DNA of 64,000 nucleotides, from contig NC_033633.1 of the NCBI RefSeq assembly GCF_001540865.1, positions 4,712,728 through 4,776,727 of the forward strand, read 5' to 3'. The notes under the pieces were generated by a model, which was given only the letters and a program-made list of their open reading frames with translations, was not told where the DNA came from and searched no databases. Position numbers and translations under genes: made by a program. The stretch comes from Ananas comosus. Its lineage: Eukaryota > Streptophyta > Magnoliopsida > Poales > Bromeliaceae. Shown here one piece after another: positions 1 through 11,805 of this stretch; position 1 is the stretch's first letter, and the number at the start of each line of letters is the position of its first letter.

Positions 1-1107
1 ACCTGCTGGCAAGTTTCAGAGTCTGCCAGTGCCCGAGTGGAAATGGGAGCAGATCACAATGGATTTTGTCGTGGGGTTACCGAGAGCACAGAGTGGTTAT
101 GATGCGATTTGGGTGATAGTGGACAGACTGACCAAGTTTGCTCACTTCCTACCAGTTCAGACTACCTGGTCCAGAGAGAGGCTCGCACAGGTATACCTGG
201 ATGAGATTGTCAGGCTACACGGCGTGCCGGTATCAATTGTATCCGACCGAGACCCGAGGTTTGTATCACATTTCTGGAGGAGTTTACAGACAGCTTTGGG
301 GACTCAGTTACATTTCAGCACGGCGTTCCACCCACAGACAGATGGTCAGTCTGAGAGGACCATTCAGACTCTAGAGGACATGCTGACGGCATGCGTCCTA
401 GACTTTGGAAGAGGATGGTATCGACATTTGAGACTCGCTGAGTTTGCGTACAACAACAGCTATCAAACGAGCATTCAGATGGCTCCGTTTGAAGCGTTGT
501 ATGGACGCAGATGTCGATTCCCTCTATTTTGGAGTGATGTGGGTGAGAAGAAGACTTTAGGGCCTGAGATCCTACTAGAGGCTGAGGAAAAGGTGAAGTT
601 ATCCGACGACACCTTTTGACAGCCCAGAGCCGCCAGCGGAGCTACGCCGATACCAGGAGACGAGACTTAGAATTCCAGATTGGAGATCATGTATTTCTTA
701 AAGTCTCGCCGTCCAGAGGGATTCGCCGATTTGGAGTCCGTGGAAAGCTCAATCCACGTTTCGTTGGCCCTTTTGAGGTATTGGAGCGAGTTGGACCAGT
801 TGCTTACCGGATTGCTCTACCACCCCGACTAGCTGGGATTCATGATGTGTTCCACGTCTCGGCGTTGAGGAGATATGTTTTTGATCCTTCTCACGTGATC
901 GACTTCACTCCACTAGAGATTGGCGAGGATCTGAGATACGAGGAGCGACCGGTGCGGATTCTTGCTCTCGAGACGAAAGAATTGCGCAACCGGGTCATCC
1001 CGTATGTAAAAGTGCAGTGGAGTAATCACGAGGAACGGGAGGCGACTTGGGAGCCAAAGACGGTGATGAGGGAGTCTTACCCCGACCTGTTCGTTGCCCT
1101 GTCTTGA
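1..1107 (+). pseudogene. Ty3/gypsy chromovirus polyprotein, 3' part (integrase core and chromodomain), frameshifted
   Basis: This is the C-terminal part of a retrotransposon polyprotein; the reading frame is already open at base 2, so the element starts left of the window. The integrase core (about 29-600) shows the DDE signature: Asp in TMDFVVGLP, Asp in IVSDRDPRF, and Glu in QTDGQSERTIQTLED. The second frame (616-1107) ends with a chromodomain-like segment (VQWSNHEEREATWEPK), placing it among chromoviruses, perhaps the Tekay/Del clade. Around base 600-605 one base appears to be missing, so the integrase frame stops at 617-619 and the continuation is in another frame. A purine-rich tract (GGTGGAGAA) and an LTR follow directly. 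The element is probably inactive. Confidence 0.93.
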
Positions 1108-1154
1108 GGTATATTTTAAGTTTCGAGGACGAAACTTTTTGTAGTGGTGGAGAA

Positions 1155-2680
1155 TGTAGTATCCTTATATATATATATATGCTACGTGCCCATGCATGCA
1201 TTTCATGCCTATCCATTTATGTAATTGAGGGTTGCACCAACACCTCATTAATTAATTTTCTCTCTCGTTTCGGCCGAAGCAACGACGAGCTCGGGGAGTT
1301 GCCGCGAGCCGATTTCGACACCAACGACGCACCGCGAAGCCGTTCGAGGGTACGGTTGCAGTCGTAGCGTTGCAAGGACCTTAGGCGAGGGCGTGTTTTC
1401 GCCGTTCTCAACATCGCCCCGTGTTGGATTTAGTATACGAGGTGGGTTTATTATTGGAATCCTACTTCTATAGTACTGTTCGTCGACATGTATCGTTAAT
1501 ATTACAAGTTGTTATTATTTAGCTCAAATTCATGAGTAGGTATGTTTTAGACATATAAACTGAATTGGGAGCATATTATTAGTTATTATTAATCATACAT
1601 GTTGAACTAGGATAAAACATAGGAGAAAACCAGCGTTCGGGACCTGGCATATGTTGAACTATCTGATTTAGCCCTAAGGGCCGTTGTATTTTTATACTGT
1701 TGCAGTATCCTCATAGTGAGTATCCCAGGTAGTTCAGATTTCAGTTCCGCTCGTGCTGGGATGCCGAGCCGATTTTTACAGTAGTGTTTATAGTGATCCG
1801 GACTAGTGGGTGCCGTGGTGGTTGACGGCGGACCCGGAATTGATTGTTTCTGTATCAGATTGTGCCGAGAGCATGTGACCAGTGGTTAGTAGTACTGTTA
1901 GACCTGTTTTTTTGATTTTAGCCTGTGAGAGCCTGATTGAGCTCGACAGAGATACGCTTGCATACTCGGTTGGGTCGCGCCCACGAGTGCCGCTCCGGAG
2001 TCTGGCTCTGTGCTTTCGCATTGATGTCGCTGATTAGTTGCTATCCGCGAACTGTTTAGCGTAGAGGTAGCGCGGCTTAGACAGGCGGGATGGGTGCGTA
2101 CACAGTCCCTATTGAGATTGGGTCAGAATTGATAATAGACACAAATTGAATAGTGTAGTGGCATGTAGCTGTAGATTTCTTTCCAGCTTTACCTACTAAG
2201 TTCGTTTCCTATTGTAATCTTAGTGGGTGAGCCGATGATTTTGAGGGCGGTACCCACTGAGGACTACTTATTTTTACAGTAGTTCTCACGCCCTGTTGTT
2301 ACTATGTGTTTTGCAGAGCCTGCTGCTCTGGCTGCTGCGTCTTCCGAGGCTGATCGAGGCAAGGGCGTCGCGAATTAGAGCCCTACCCGATGAGTTGCTG
2401 AGATAGAGGATCCACCACTGCAGGTAGTTACGGTTTATTTTGTTGAGTTCATGTACATACAGTTGTTATAACTCGCTGGAGCGAGTACCTTTGTATAGCG
2501 TTTTGTTGTATGTATGTGAGACTTGTTTTATTCTACCTGTTTGGTTTCTTTACAGCTCTATACTACTGGTTGTAGTATTGTATATTTTTAGTTACCGATA
2601 CGCTTCGTATACAGAAAAAATTCTTTGTATACGGCGGATTTGTCGACGTGCCCGGGAATTGTGTAATCCGGGGCGTGACA
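1155..2680 (+). repeat. 3' LTR of the Ty3 chromovirus
   Basis: It begins TGTAGTATCC just after the purine tract and ends GGGGCGTGACA, giving TG...CA ends and a length of 1526 bp. Its last 120 bases are near-identical to the reverse complement of 11806-11900, and its start matches the reverse complement of the right end of that unit at 13666, so the two are the same LTR family. The right flank is a TA microsatellite, and the 5' half of the element is outside the window, so no TSD can be tested. Confidence 0.85.
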
Positions 2681-2739
<59 letters not shown>

Positions 2740-2835
2740 TATATATATAGATGTATCTATATAGATATATAGATACATCTATATATATAGATACATCTAT
2801 ATAGATATATAGATATATCTATATATCTATATATA
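2681..2835. repeat. TA/TATAGATACATC microsatellite
   Basis: Pure TA dinucleotides pass into interrupted TATAGATACATC units. The tract separates two oppositely oriented LTRs. Confidence 0.95.
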
Positions 2836-3875
2836 TGTCACGCCCCGTGCCCCGGCTATTTGATCGGGTTCGGGCACGCCAACAGACAGCCGAACGGACA
2901 GGGTTTTTCCTGTACCGGGGATAAAGTCTCCCATGTACGTCCAAGGCGTCGCAATCAATATAATGTACGAAGTTCTAACCAGGAATACATTTCAACCAAA
3001 GATTGCGTATGGAAGTATCAAAAACATAAATCTACTTGCTATTACAAGTATTCACACCAGATACATTTTTGCATCACAATTCCCTTTTATAATCAACTTC
3101 CAAATACAATCAAGATCTTAGAATTTATTACAACTTGTTCTTTTTCTTTTCCCTCTACCCCTAGGCTATGCCGACTCGGGGTACTGCTATCTCTGATCTC
3201 TGGGTAGGGCGCTATCTACCGAGCTAAGCCCTTGCCTCGCACCGCCGCGCCACTCACGTGTGAACCTGTAACACCCCAAAACAACGTGGGGTGAGAACCA
3301 ACTCCATGGTTCCCAGTGGGTACGGCCACCCAAGGGAAAAGCTCGACCAATAGGTCCAAAGAGGCACTGTAATCATGTTAGTCCAAAAATATCTACCGAT
3401 ATATATATCATCATGTTATGATGCAACTAACAGATAACATGCCTCACAATATGTAATATGAACATTATGCAATTCCTGTAACTCATGCAAGTAGATCAGT
3501 TAATTCTACTCATTATTCTTAATCATTCTTTATTCTTAGCCATTCTTTATCGCTAATCGTTCTTTTCCATATTAGTTGTCCTTTAGTATTTGCTATTCTT
3601 TAACATTAGCCATTCTTTACTATTTATTCTCTACTATTACTAAGGGCACTCGCACCTTAGCCATATTATATATATATGTCATTCTTTCCTAAGGTTACTT
3701 TACCTTAGCCAACTATGACATTCGACTCGGTCTTGAGTCAATCAACTGCGGATAATCCGCTCTTTGCCCGGCTCGAGGTGAAGGAACTCTCACACACACC
3801 TCAGCCTTCAATCCACATACTACATCGCCCAACGGGTCGCCCAGAGCTGCGTACACTCGTGGTCAGGGATCTTCC

Positions 3876-4035
3876 CGGTGGGAGAGGAATATGCCACATG
3901 CACCCGCGGCCCAAGACCCCCGATAGGGAGGGGAATATGCCACACGCACCCTAGCGAACTAAGATTCCTGCTCAATCTCAAGCCTCGCAGTTCTCCCGGT
4001 GGGAGGGAAATATGCCACACGCACCCGCGGCCAAG
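3876..4035. repeat. Three-copy GGAATATGCCACACGCACCC repeat inside the LTR
   Basis: The motif GGGAG followed by GGAATATGCCACACGCACCC occurs three times with small changes, at about 3890, 3935 and 4003, with spacers of unequal length. Confidence 0.8.
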
Positions 4036-4129
4036 AACTGTCGAGCTCATATGCTGCACTAGCAGCCGCTGCACTCGCAGCCGGAATTCCGGAATCCATA
4101 TTACATAACTCAAGGGTTGGTCTCACCCT

Positions 4130-4480
4130 ATATTATCGACCTATCTAGGTCCAAGTCTTTGTTCAACCTAAGTTAATACTTTAGGTTCGATGTCGATATG
4201 TTCATAGCCTAGGTTCATTAACACTAGGTCCAATGTCATTTTCCTTCTAGGTCCACTTGACCCTAGGTTCAATGTCGCTATATTCATAACCTAGGTTTAC
4301 TTGACTCTAGGTTCAATTCTCAACCTAAGTTCAATACATTAGGTTTAATGCCACCCTTGACCAACCTATGTTTATTAACACTAGGTTAAATGCCACTCAA
4401 TCTTTCCTAGGTTCACAACACTAGGTTTATATCATTCATGTTCAACCTATGTTCAAGACACTAGGTTAAATGCCACTCGA
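4130..4480. repeat. Degenerate CTAGGTTCAATGTC tandem repeats
   Basis: About ten diverged units built on CCTAGGTTCAATGTC and ACACTAGGTTTAATGCC run through this part of the LTR. A comparable irregular repeat (CTAATGCCCCTTTATGACATTAG) occupies 8620-8960 in the LTR at 7546-10274. Confidence 0.7.
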
Positions 4481-6060
4481 TCTAATATACATAGATTGTC
4501 CAATCGAGCCTTACACATTAGTATTTTTCCTTTGCCATGTTCTCTACTCACTCTAGAGCTAACAATCCAGCCACATGCACATATGCATTCTAGCATCTCT
4601 ATATCACATCATATGCATTCACTTAGCATTTCTATAACATGCAACATGCATTCTCTTAGTGTTAACTACATGCATCATCTAGCATTTCCTTATTGTATCA
4701 ACATACATATTTCATTGGTAGGTATCAATATCAAGCATAAGATTCATGCATCTACATTATCTCTTGCAACCTACCACTACACATGTATGCATCAATAGTA
4801 ACCATTACTCTTAGACATAACGGCGACCTAGTCGCTTCGGTGAGCACAACCCACCTCAATTCGCAATCCGATTGCTTGTAGTCACTTGCAATCGGCCTCC
4901 CGCGGCACCTGTGACCCGGTTCAGCCCGAACTCTCGCACGACCACCCGAACGGCCTCCGATCCACGATCCAGAAATTAAAAGTCCGCGGTTAGTTGTCAC
5001 GAGCTCACGATTCCGTTTTCATGATTTTAGGACGTCGCCTTGGCCCTCCAAGCGGAAACGAAGCTTTAACGGTCCGTTTCTTTAATAACTTCGCGTAGGC
5101 TCGACGAACCGCCTAACCGACTTCACCAACGTATTGGTATACCTAGCAATTAGATTTACGTAGGGTTAATTTAGATCAAATCCAAACATTTTACAAAAAC
5201 CCCATTTTGAACCCTAACATGCTATTATTGCAATAAACCTCCAAATTGATTCATGATTCAAGCAAATAGCGTTGTTATCACCTAGGGAGTCCTCTAAACC
5301 CATTTCTAGAGCATATAAATAAAGCTCTAAAGATCTACCATGAGAGGGGCTCAAGAAGCTCACCTAAAAGCTTGCTCCAAACTAAGAAGAAAATAAAGAA
5401 GATGAAGATGATTCACTTCCAAGCTTCAATCTCCACCAAATCCTTCAATTTTGGGAGAGATCTAGAGAGAGAAAAGGAGGTCTCTCTCTCCCTCCATGTA
5501 TCCGTGTGTGTGTGTGAGGTGTTGTGGCTGCACGGTTGAGGGAGAAGAAGCAAATGCTTCTTTTACAATTAACACCCTCACAATACACTATTCACATCAG
5601 TTTAGCAGATACAAACTGACGTTTTTTGCTGGAGCCATTCTAAATGTCTGTTTGAGCTCAAATTTGACAGTCAGGCTCGATTTTACTTAACTTAACGAAA
5701 GAAATTTTAATATTTCAGTTTCGACCACATTTGGTCACCGAAAAGCTCTGCCGAACTGTAATCTCTAGCAGATAGCAGTCGGATTTTATTTTTCACCTTC
5801 CGGGTGTCAGAATTACATGAAACTTTAAATCTAGCCTCATAAAAATAATTCTAACATATTTTATAATTTTCTGACACTGTACATTTTCTGCTAAAATATC
5901 AGTCCCGTTTCGCACAGAAAATTCTAAATCTTCTATTTTCATTCCGATTTCAGCACGAGTCATTCCAAACTTATATTTCACTTCTCTAAATCCAATAAAA
6001 ATAATATCTCACACTATTTTTATTTATTTTTACTTTTATATCAAAATCCAGTATGTTACA

Positions 6061-6450
6061 CGCGTGATATCTAGCGATCCGTCTGTCAGATTTTCCAACG
6101 AGTTGTGCCGACACGTTCAGCATGGCCGAGTCATCGAACCCACAATTTTGTTTTGTTCAATTAGGTCGACGATTCGCGGTGAAAGCCATCCTGTCTCCTA
6201 TTCTCCAAAATCTTTTTTGCGATAAAATCCCTTTTCCTTGAAAATTGTGTATCAAAACCCAAATCTGTCACTGCCATTGGGTTCAGGACAGTTGAACCAT
6301 TGAAAACGAGCTATTAGATCACTATAACAGAAGTCCAATACGCACAAGAAGCCATCTCCACTGATTGGCCTCTCCGAAAAATCTGGGTTACTATTCATTT
6401 TAAGTGATTATTAGTAAAGGTCATGTAACTTCTCCATCCTAACTCATTTT
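6061..6450. repeat. LTR-derived repeat fragment
   Basis: The block GATCCGTCTGTCAG ... GTGCCGACACGTTCAGC at 6078 is shared with 57510 and, more weakly, 31133. The stretch 6245-6410, ending GTTACTATTCATTTTAA, resembles 40850-41040. No coding is seen. I read it as the edge of an old LTR element, without defined ends. Confidence 0.5.
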
Positions 6451-6546
6451 CTTCTGAAACTTGACGAGTGCTTATATAATTAAATTACACACAAAAACAT
6501 CATCAATATAGAGTTTAGCTATACAGTCAAATTTTCAGTCCTCACA

Positions 6547-7352
6547 GTTTCTTTTATTTACGATTGTTTTCCTGGATTATCCCTTCAAATATAATGATTT
6601 TATGCAGTCCTTTGTTCTTACTTGTGAGGCATTCATTGGGCAGAGTGAACAAATTCGGATGGAATTTGATTCTTGAATACATGAGAAAAATTGTAAGCCT
6701 GGAGGCTGGAGCCAGAACATGGCTTTTTAGAATGGCTGAAATTACATGATTAGTCAGGGTAGTTTGATCAAAATTTTCCACTCGTCCACATCAACTTGTT
6801 GTTACCTTTGTTGAGAACAAAGAAAATTTGAACCCTTTTTTTTATCTTTTCGTAATTCAAATGACTAATATCAAAAGAATGACAAATGATAACCAATGAT
6901 CATTTGCTCTGAGAAAAATTATGTTGATTTTGAGATATATTCCTTGATTTAGTAAAACATTTGAAAATTTTAAGACATAAAATTTAGTGTTTTGATCTTG
7001 CGTGCATTGATTAGTGGTAGTGGCTGTGAGATATTTATTCAGTATTATGGTGCTATACGACTCATGTGTGGTAAAATAAGCCATGTATAAGTCTTTTAAC
7101 ATATAAGGACTGATGGTTCTTGTACATTTGAGATGTAGTGCATGCACTTTTGATACATTATATGATCAATGCACTATTTAACTCATTTTGTTTGCTTTGT
7201 AATTAGATATGCACAGTACTGTTCATGCTTTTTGGCAAGCATCTAACAAATTTTGAGGCTTTTTGCCTTTTGCTGTAAACCAATGCCTATAATCTAAAAC
7301 AACTACGTACTGATCCAAGGATACTAGCTTATCAAATAATATGTGCTCAACT
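6547..7352. repeat. Dispersed duplicate of a membrin intron 1 segment (copy 1)
   Basis: It is closely similar along its whole length to 16289-17253, which lies in membrin intron 1. Homology begins at GTTTCT(T/C)TTATTTACG and stops sharply after ATGTGCTCAACT. Copy 1 lacks about 159 bp present in copy 2 at about 16914-17073, where copy 2 has CACTA on both sides of the extra sequence. No open frame is convincingly coding. It is either a duplicated intron piece or two copies of an unknown repeat. Confidence 0.85.
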
Positions 7353-7540
7353 ACAACAATCAAGCTTCTTCAAGTCATCAACCACCACTACAACAACAAA
7401 TCTTAACACAAGAAAAACAGGCATCATCAGAACAAACTACCATATTCCCTGTCGATATTATGGCTATGGTATAGGGACAATTACTAGAACAAAAAGCTAC
7501 AGATCTTATAGACATGCATCTAGACCAAAAACAAGACAGA
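7353..7540. other. Spacer without recognised content
   Basis: This stretch is rich in CAACAA and AAC. It ends in the left TCCTC copy of the target-site duplication of the neighbouring solo LTR. Confidence 0.6.
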
Positions 7541-7545
7541 TCCTC

Positions 7546-10274
7546 TGTCACGCCCCGGGACCCGGCATAGACCCGCCCGAGGCCCGCCCAGACCCGCCAT
7601 ATACCTGCACATATAAGGTGTCTACAATAATAGAGATATAAAAGCAAGGAAAAGTAAGACCACTAAAGATATCAGAGCAACTAGCAACTACCTACTAACA
7701 ACAAGTAGAGAACAGTAAACAGATCCACTAATAAAAATATAAAGGAAGTACAACATCTGTCTCATAATACAAAATGAGTGGTCTCTATACATGGTACAAC
7801 TCTCAACCTCTCCTAAATAAATCCAATGAGAGGTAGACCACCAATCGATACGACCCTCGCAAAAGAGCTAGCTTGAGGCGATGCCCTTTCCGCAGTCTCT
7901 AACCTCGTCCGGTGTGGAAGGCTCTGAAAGGAAATAAGAAACAGGGGGCGTGAGAACTATAGTTTATAGTTCCCAGTGGGCAATTACTTACCTCAGCACA
8001 TTGCGCTACTAGGCCCAAAGAGTATGGTAGATATGATAAACAACTAGAATTAAACTGCAGATATGAAAACATGTATTGAATGCTAAAATAAACTACTATA
8101 CTATAAGCGATAGGATGGCAATGTGTAGTACACAGATTCTATCATGCTCAAATATGTCCAACACAAAACTAGTGTGATCCCACATGGCAAACAAGTATAC
8201 TAAAGTGCAAAGAGCGCTATAATCAAGTATACTATAAGTCCAAACCTATGCAATAAGCATGTCTAAGAAACCCAAATACTATAATCTATTTAGTAGTGAT
8301 TTTACTTATGCGACACCGTGTCGATTTCCATTTACCATTAAGGATCTATCCAAGGTAGTCTGGCTTGTGCAGCCTAAGTGCCTGTGGTAGCCCAACATTC
8401 CCACTCGAGGAATGAGTCTGCCCCACCCGGCCCCGTAGGCTTCTCAATACCGCACGAGCGAACATGAGTCGCATAGGCTAACTCCGGAGTGCCGGCTTGT
8501 AGGGAGCGACCCTCACAAGCATGTGCGAATGAGCACAAATGGCAAGCAAGCGTAGTCATCGTCTCAAATGTCCAATCATCATGTCTCTAACATAGTAACA
8601 GTCACTAGCAACCTATCGGTCTAGTCCAATGTCCAACATGAAGGTTTAACCGTTCATTATGTCCAATGCCCCTTTATCGCATTACATCTCACTATGCCCA
8701 AATCTTGGTCCAACACTAATGCCACTTTATGACATTAGGTTTACTAAGTCCACACATATTCCAAGCCTAATGCCCCTTTATGATATTAGCTTATTAATTC
8801 ACAAACTACTCTAGTCTAATGCCCCTTTCATGACATTATCTACTAGGTCCACATATAACCCAAGCTCAACGTCTCTTTATAACATTAGCTTTCTAAGTTC
8901 ACATATAGCCCAAGCTCAATGTCTCTTTCTGACATTAGCTTTCTAATTCACATGATATTCAAGTTCCCAGCCACTTCATGGCTTAACGTATTCTCATATG
9001 TCCAAGGGCATATATAATCATTGTCATTTATATGAAACACAATTCTAAGTCCAGAATGCGAATGCTAAACTCATGCATGCTCTCTACTACATAGAGGTCG
9101 AAAAATGCATTGTATACAACATAAGCATTTTAAGTATTTTAAAATTCATAAATAATACATCTAACACGAAAATGCATGATTTTCTATTTTACGATGCATA
9201 AATCCAAAAAAAAAGAGATTTTCTCATTCTTAGGTAAGGTCAAACCCACCGAGCACCACTAAAACTCCTTCGTTTCGCCGAACGGAGTTGTCCACAATTC
9301 TTCTAGTACCCTAAAGGTCACAAGGGAAGGGATACACATACGTTACGAAAAGCTCTAGGCTCAAACATTAACCAATTCTAGCAAAGGGGCAAAAACTCAC
9401 CTACTGTGTAGAAATCCCCTTTAAAATCCCAAATGGAAGCTAAATTCCTTCCAAAGCAACCTAAACCAAGATTCTAATCCAATTAGATGAGATTAAAAGG
9501 CTTCTAATTAAAAAGCCCCAAATAAACCCTAGATTTTCCATTCTAGGGTTTCATCTCAAGAAAACCTCTAAAACATGAATCAAAAGATGGAATCATGCTA
9601 CTAACCTCAAAAGAAGTCTCAACTTGGGCTCAAAATCAAGTGGGGTGGAAGATCTCTCCTCCAACAAGCCTCCAACGAAGCTCCAAGTCCTCTCCAATGG
9701 TGGAAAAGCCTCCAACAAGCAAAAGGAGCAAAAGAGATGTTTAATCTCTTAAAATCCAAGCAAAAATCAAAGAAATGGAAAGGGAATGTGTGGAGAGCTC
9801 CTTTACCTTCCTCCCTGTTGTTCCAAGCTCAAGGAACAACCCTAGGGGCGTGGGTGATGATATAGAAGGCCACAATCGCAAAAACACCCCTGCAGTTTGA
9901 ACTGTTCAGATTCTGCCAAAGTGTACCGGTATACGGGAAAGTGTACCGGTACAAATCCCACGAAATGCAAACCCGAGCCTCGGGTTGGCTAAAATCCACA
10001 TCTGTATCGGTACAACCATCAGGGATGTACCGGTACACAATGTGTTCCGGTACAACCATCAAGGTTGTACCGGTACACAATCCTGCAGAGGCAACCCGAG
10101 AGCAGACCGCTTAATCCAATTTTCTGGATTTTGATGCCAAGATCAAAACCTCAATTTTCGAGATGCAAGCCATGAGTCGGAACATTATCAACGACCCTCC
10201 AAAAACTGTGAAAAGTATCAGAACACAGATCAAACACTCGAACCTCGCAATTTGCAAAGGTCCAGTGTGCTACA
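7546..10274 (-). repeat. Solo LTR, minus orientation, with 5-bp TSD TCCTC
   Basis: It starts TGTCACGCCCCGGGACCC and ends GTGTGCTACA, 2729 bp with TG...CA ends. The flanks 7541-7545 and 10275-10279 are both TCCTC, a perfect target-site duplication, so this is a complete insertion reduced to one LTR by recombination. It contains irregular ATGCCCCTTTATGACATTAG repeats and a GTACCGGTAC cluster near its right end, which is the U3 side on the minus strand. It encodes no recognisable protein. Confidence 0.9.
9920..10080. repeat. GTACCGGTAC palindrome cluster in LTR U3
   Basis: Exact or near copies of TGTACCGGTACA occur near 9922, 9942, 10026, 10044 and 10065. Two of them are followed by AACCATCA. 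The same module is found at 13370-13490 and 63720-63990. Confidence 0.85.
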
Positions 10275-10279
10275 TCCTC

Positions 10280-10896
10280 TTCTCCAAGCTTAAAGGATAA
10301 TAATTTTATTCTTATATGGAGATATTATATTATAAATATATAATTATTTATTAATACCCTTAAATATATAACTAGTTTACATTATGTTACATATTTATTA
10401 TATAATATAATTTTAAATATAATTAATTTTTAGATATAAATTATTATAATAAGGTAGTATATTATAGTAATTGTTATATATAAATAATATTACATAATCA
10501 AAATATATATTGAATAATTTTTATTTATTTATTTATTTTTCTTTCAACCAAAAAACTGTAATGAAAAGCTAGTTTTCTTTTTCCCACAAGCCAAATACTA
10601 AAAACATAAAATTTATTTTTTTTCGAAAATTTTTTTTCTACTGAAAATTTGCTTTCACATTTTTATGTAGAACCAAACAGCCCCTTAACTAGGGTAAACA
10701 ATTCGGGTCAGAATTTAGACATTCATACCCATTGACATACCTACCTGTTTCAGGAAATAATTTGGTTTCAGGTCCATCAATAATTAATTCTGGTTGAAAG
10801 ATGACGTAACAGGTCCAGCCCATTTATCACACCATCACAAAACGGTAGGTTCATCGATCCTTCGAGATGAAGGATCCACCCGCACTCCTCCCCTGC
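10280..10896. other. AT-rich spacer with MITE-like right end
   Basis: AT-rich sequence to about 10680 ends in AACCAAACAGCCCCTTAA, the right terminus typical of PIF/Harbinger-type MITEs, with TTA as a possible target site. I could not find its left end. Nothing else is recognised. Confidence 0.45.
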
Positions 10897-11761
10897 TAGG
10901 GGTGGAATTGGACCCGGGCCTAAACAAGGCCCGGCCTGATGGGCCATGTTTGGGTCGGGCTTTGGGTATTAAAAATATAACTTTGGGTTCGTGTCTTCTT
11001 AAAAATTTAGGCCCGAAAAAAATTTGGACCTATTTGGGCATGTCCTAGCCCGACCCGAGCCCGACCCAAAAGCTCGATATATTAATTATCAAAATAAAAA
11101 ATTTAATTATATATATATATATATAATATTTATCAATAAAAGGAATAAATTACATAGTATATCATATATAATATATATTGTTATTAATTATATGTATTTA
11201 TATATATGAGAATATATTATGCCCTGACAAAATATTTACTTCCATATTAGGATATATTAAATAGTATTATTATATATAATTAATTAATTATAAATATCTA
11301 TGAATAAATATATGGTACATATCATTATATATAGCTAATTAGTTATGTACATAACACTTACTAAATATATATTATTTTATAATTTTTTTAAAAATTAATT
11401 AGACATTCTATGTACATAAGGATAATTTTTAAATTTTAAAATACCATAAAAATATGCCTTAATTAATTAAACGTTCTAATTTGATGTTAGATACTAATTT
11501 CTTTGATGTGATCAAATCTCAATAAAAATAGGTTTCTTATTTTAATTTTATACAATAAAAATATTTATGTATTATATGATAAACGCATAGAATAGACCTC
11601 CACAAAGCCTTATGGGTATTGGGCATTGGGTTTGGACTTGGGCCGGGGCTTAATTTTTAAAAAAAATCGGGTAAAAGCCCAACCCCAAACCTAACATTTT
11701 TTTTTGGGCCGGACTTGGGCATAGTATTACTCAACCCAAGCCGGGCCCAGTTCCACCACTG
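10897..11761. mobile_element. hAT-like non-autonomous DNA element
   Basis: The ends are inverted: TAGGGGTGGAATTGGACCCG on the left and, reverse-complemented, CAGTGGTGGAACTGGGCCCG on the right. The CAGGGGTGG style of end and the GGGCCCGG-rich arms resemble hAT termini. The centre is AT-rich and non-coding. An 8-bp TSD was looked for and not found, so the class is tentative. Confidence 0.55.
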
Positions 11762-11805
11762 TTAGGTAATTCGCGAATTATTCGCGAATTTGTGAAGAAA
11801 CGAAT

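Larger units (their letters stand above)
2836..6060 (-). repeat. Long LTR, minus orientation, probably solo
   Basis: On the + strand it runs from TGTCACGCCCCG to CAGTATGTTACA, so it has TG...CA ends in an LTR of about 3.2 kb read on the minus strand. The TGTCACGCCCC start is the reverse complement of the GGGGCGTGACA end of the LTR at 1155-2680. No protease, RT or integrase coding is seen on either side. The flanks (ATATA and CGCGT) do not form a TSD, so it may be rearranged or the left end may lie within the microsatellite. Short open frames inside (for example near 3.7-4.1 kb) look random. Confidence 0.7.

Noticed and set aside
2836..6060. TSD for this LTR
   Set aside because: ATATA and CGCGT do not match; the left side is microsatellite, so no claim is made.
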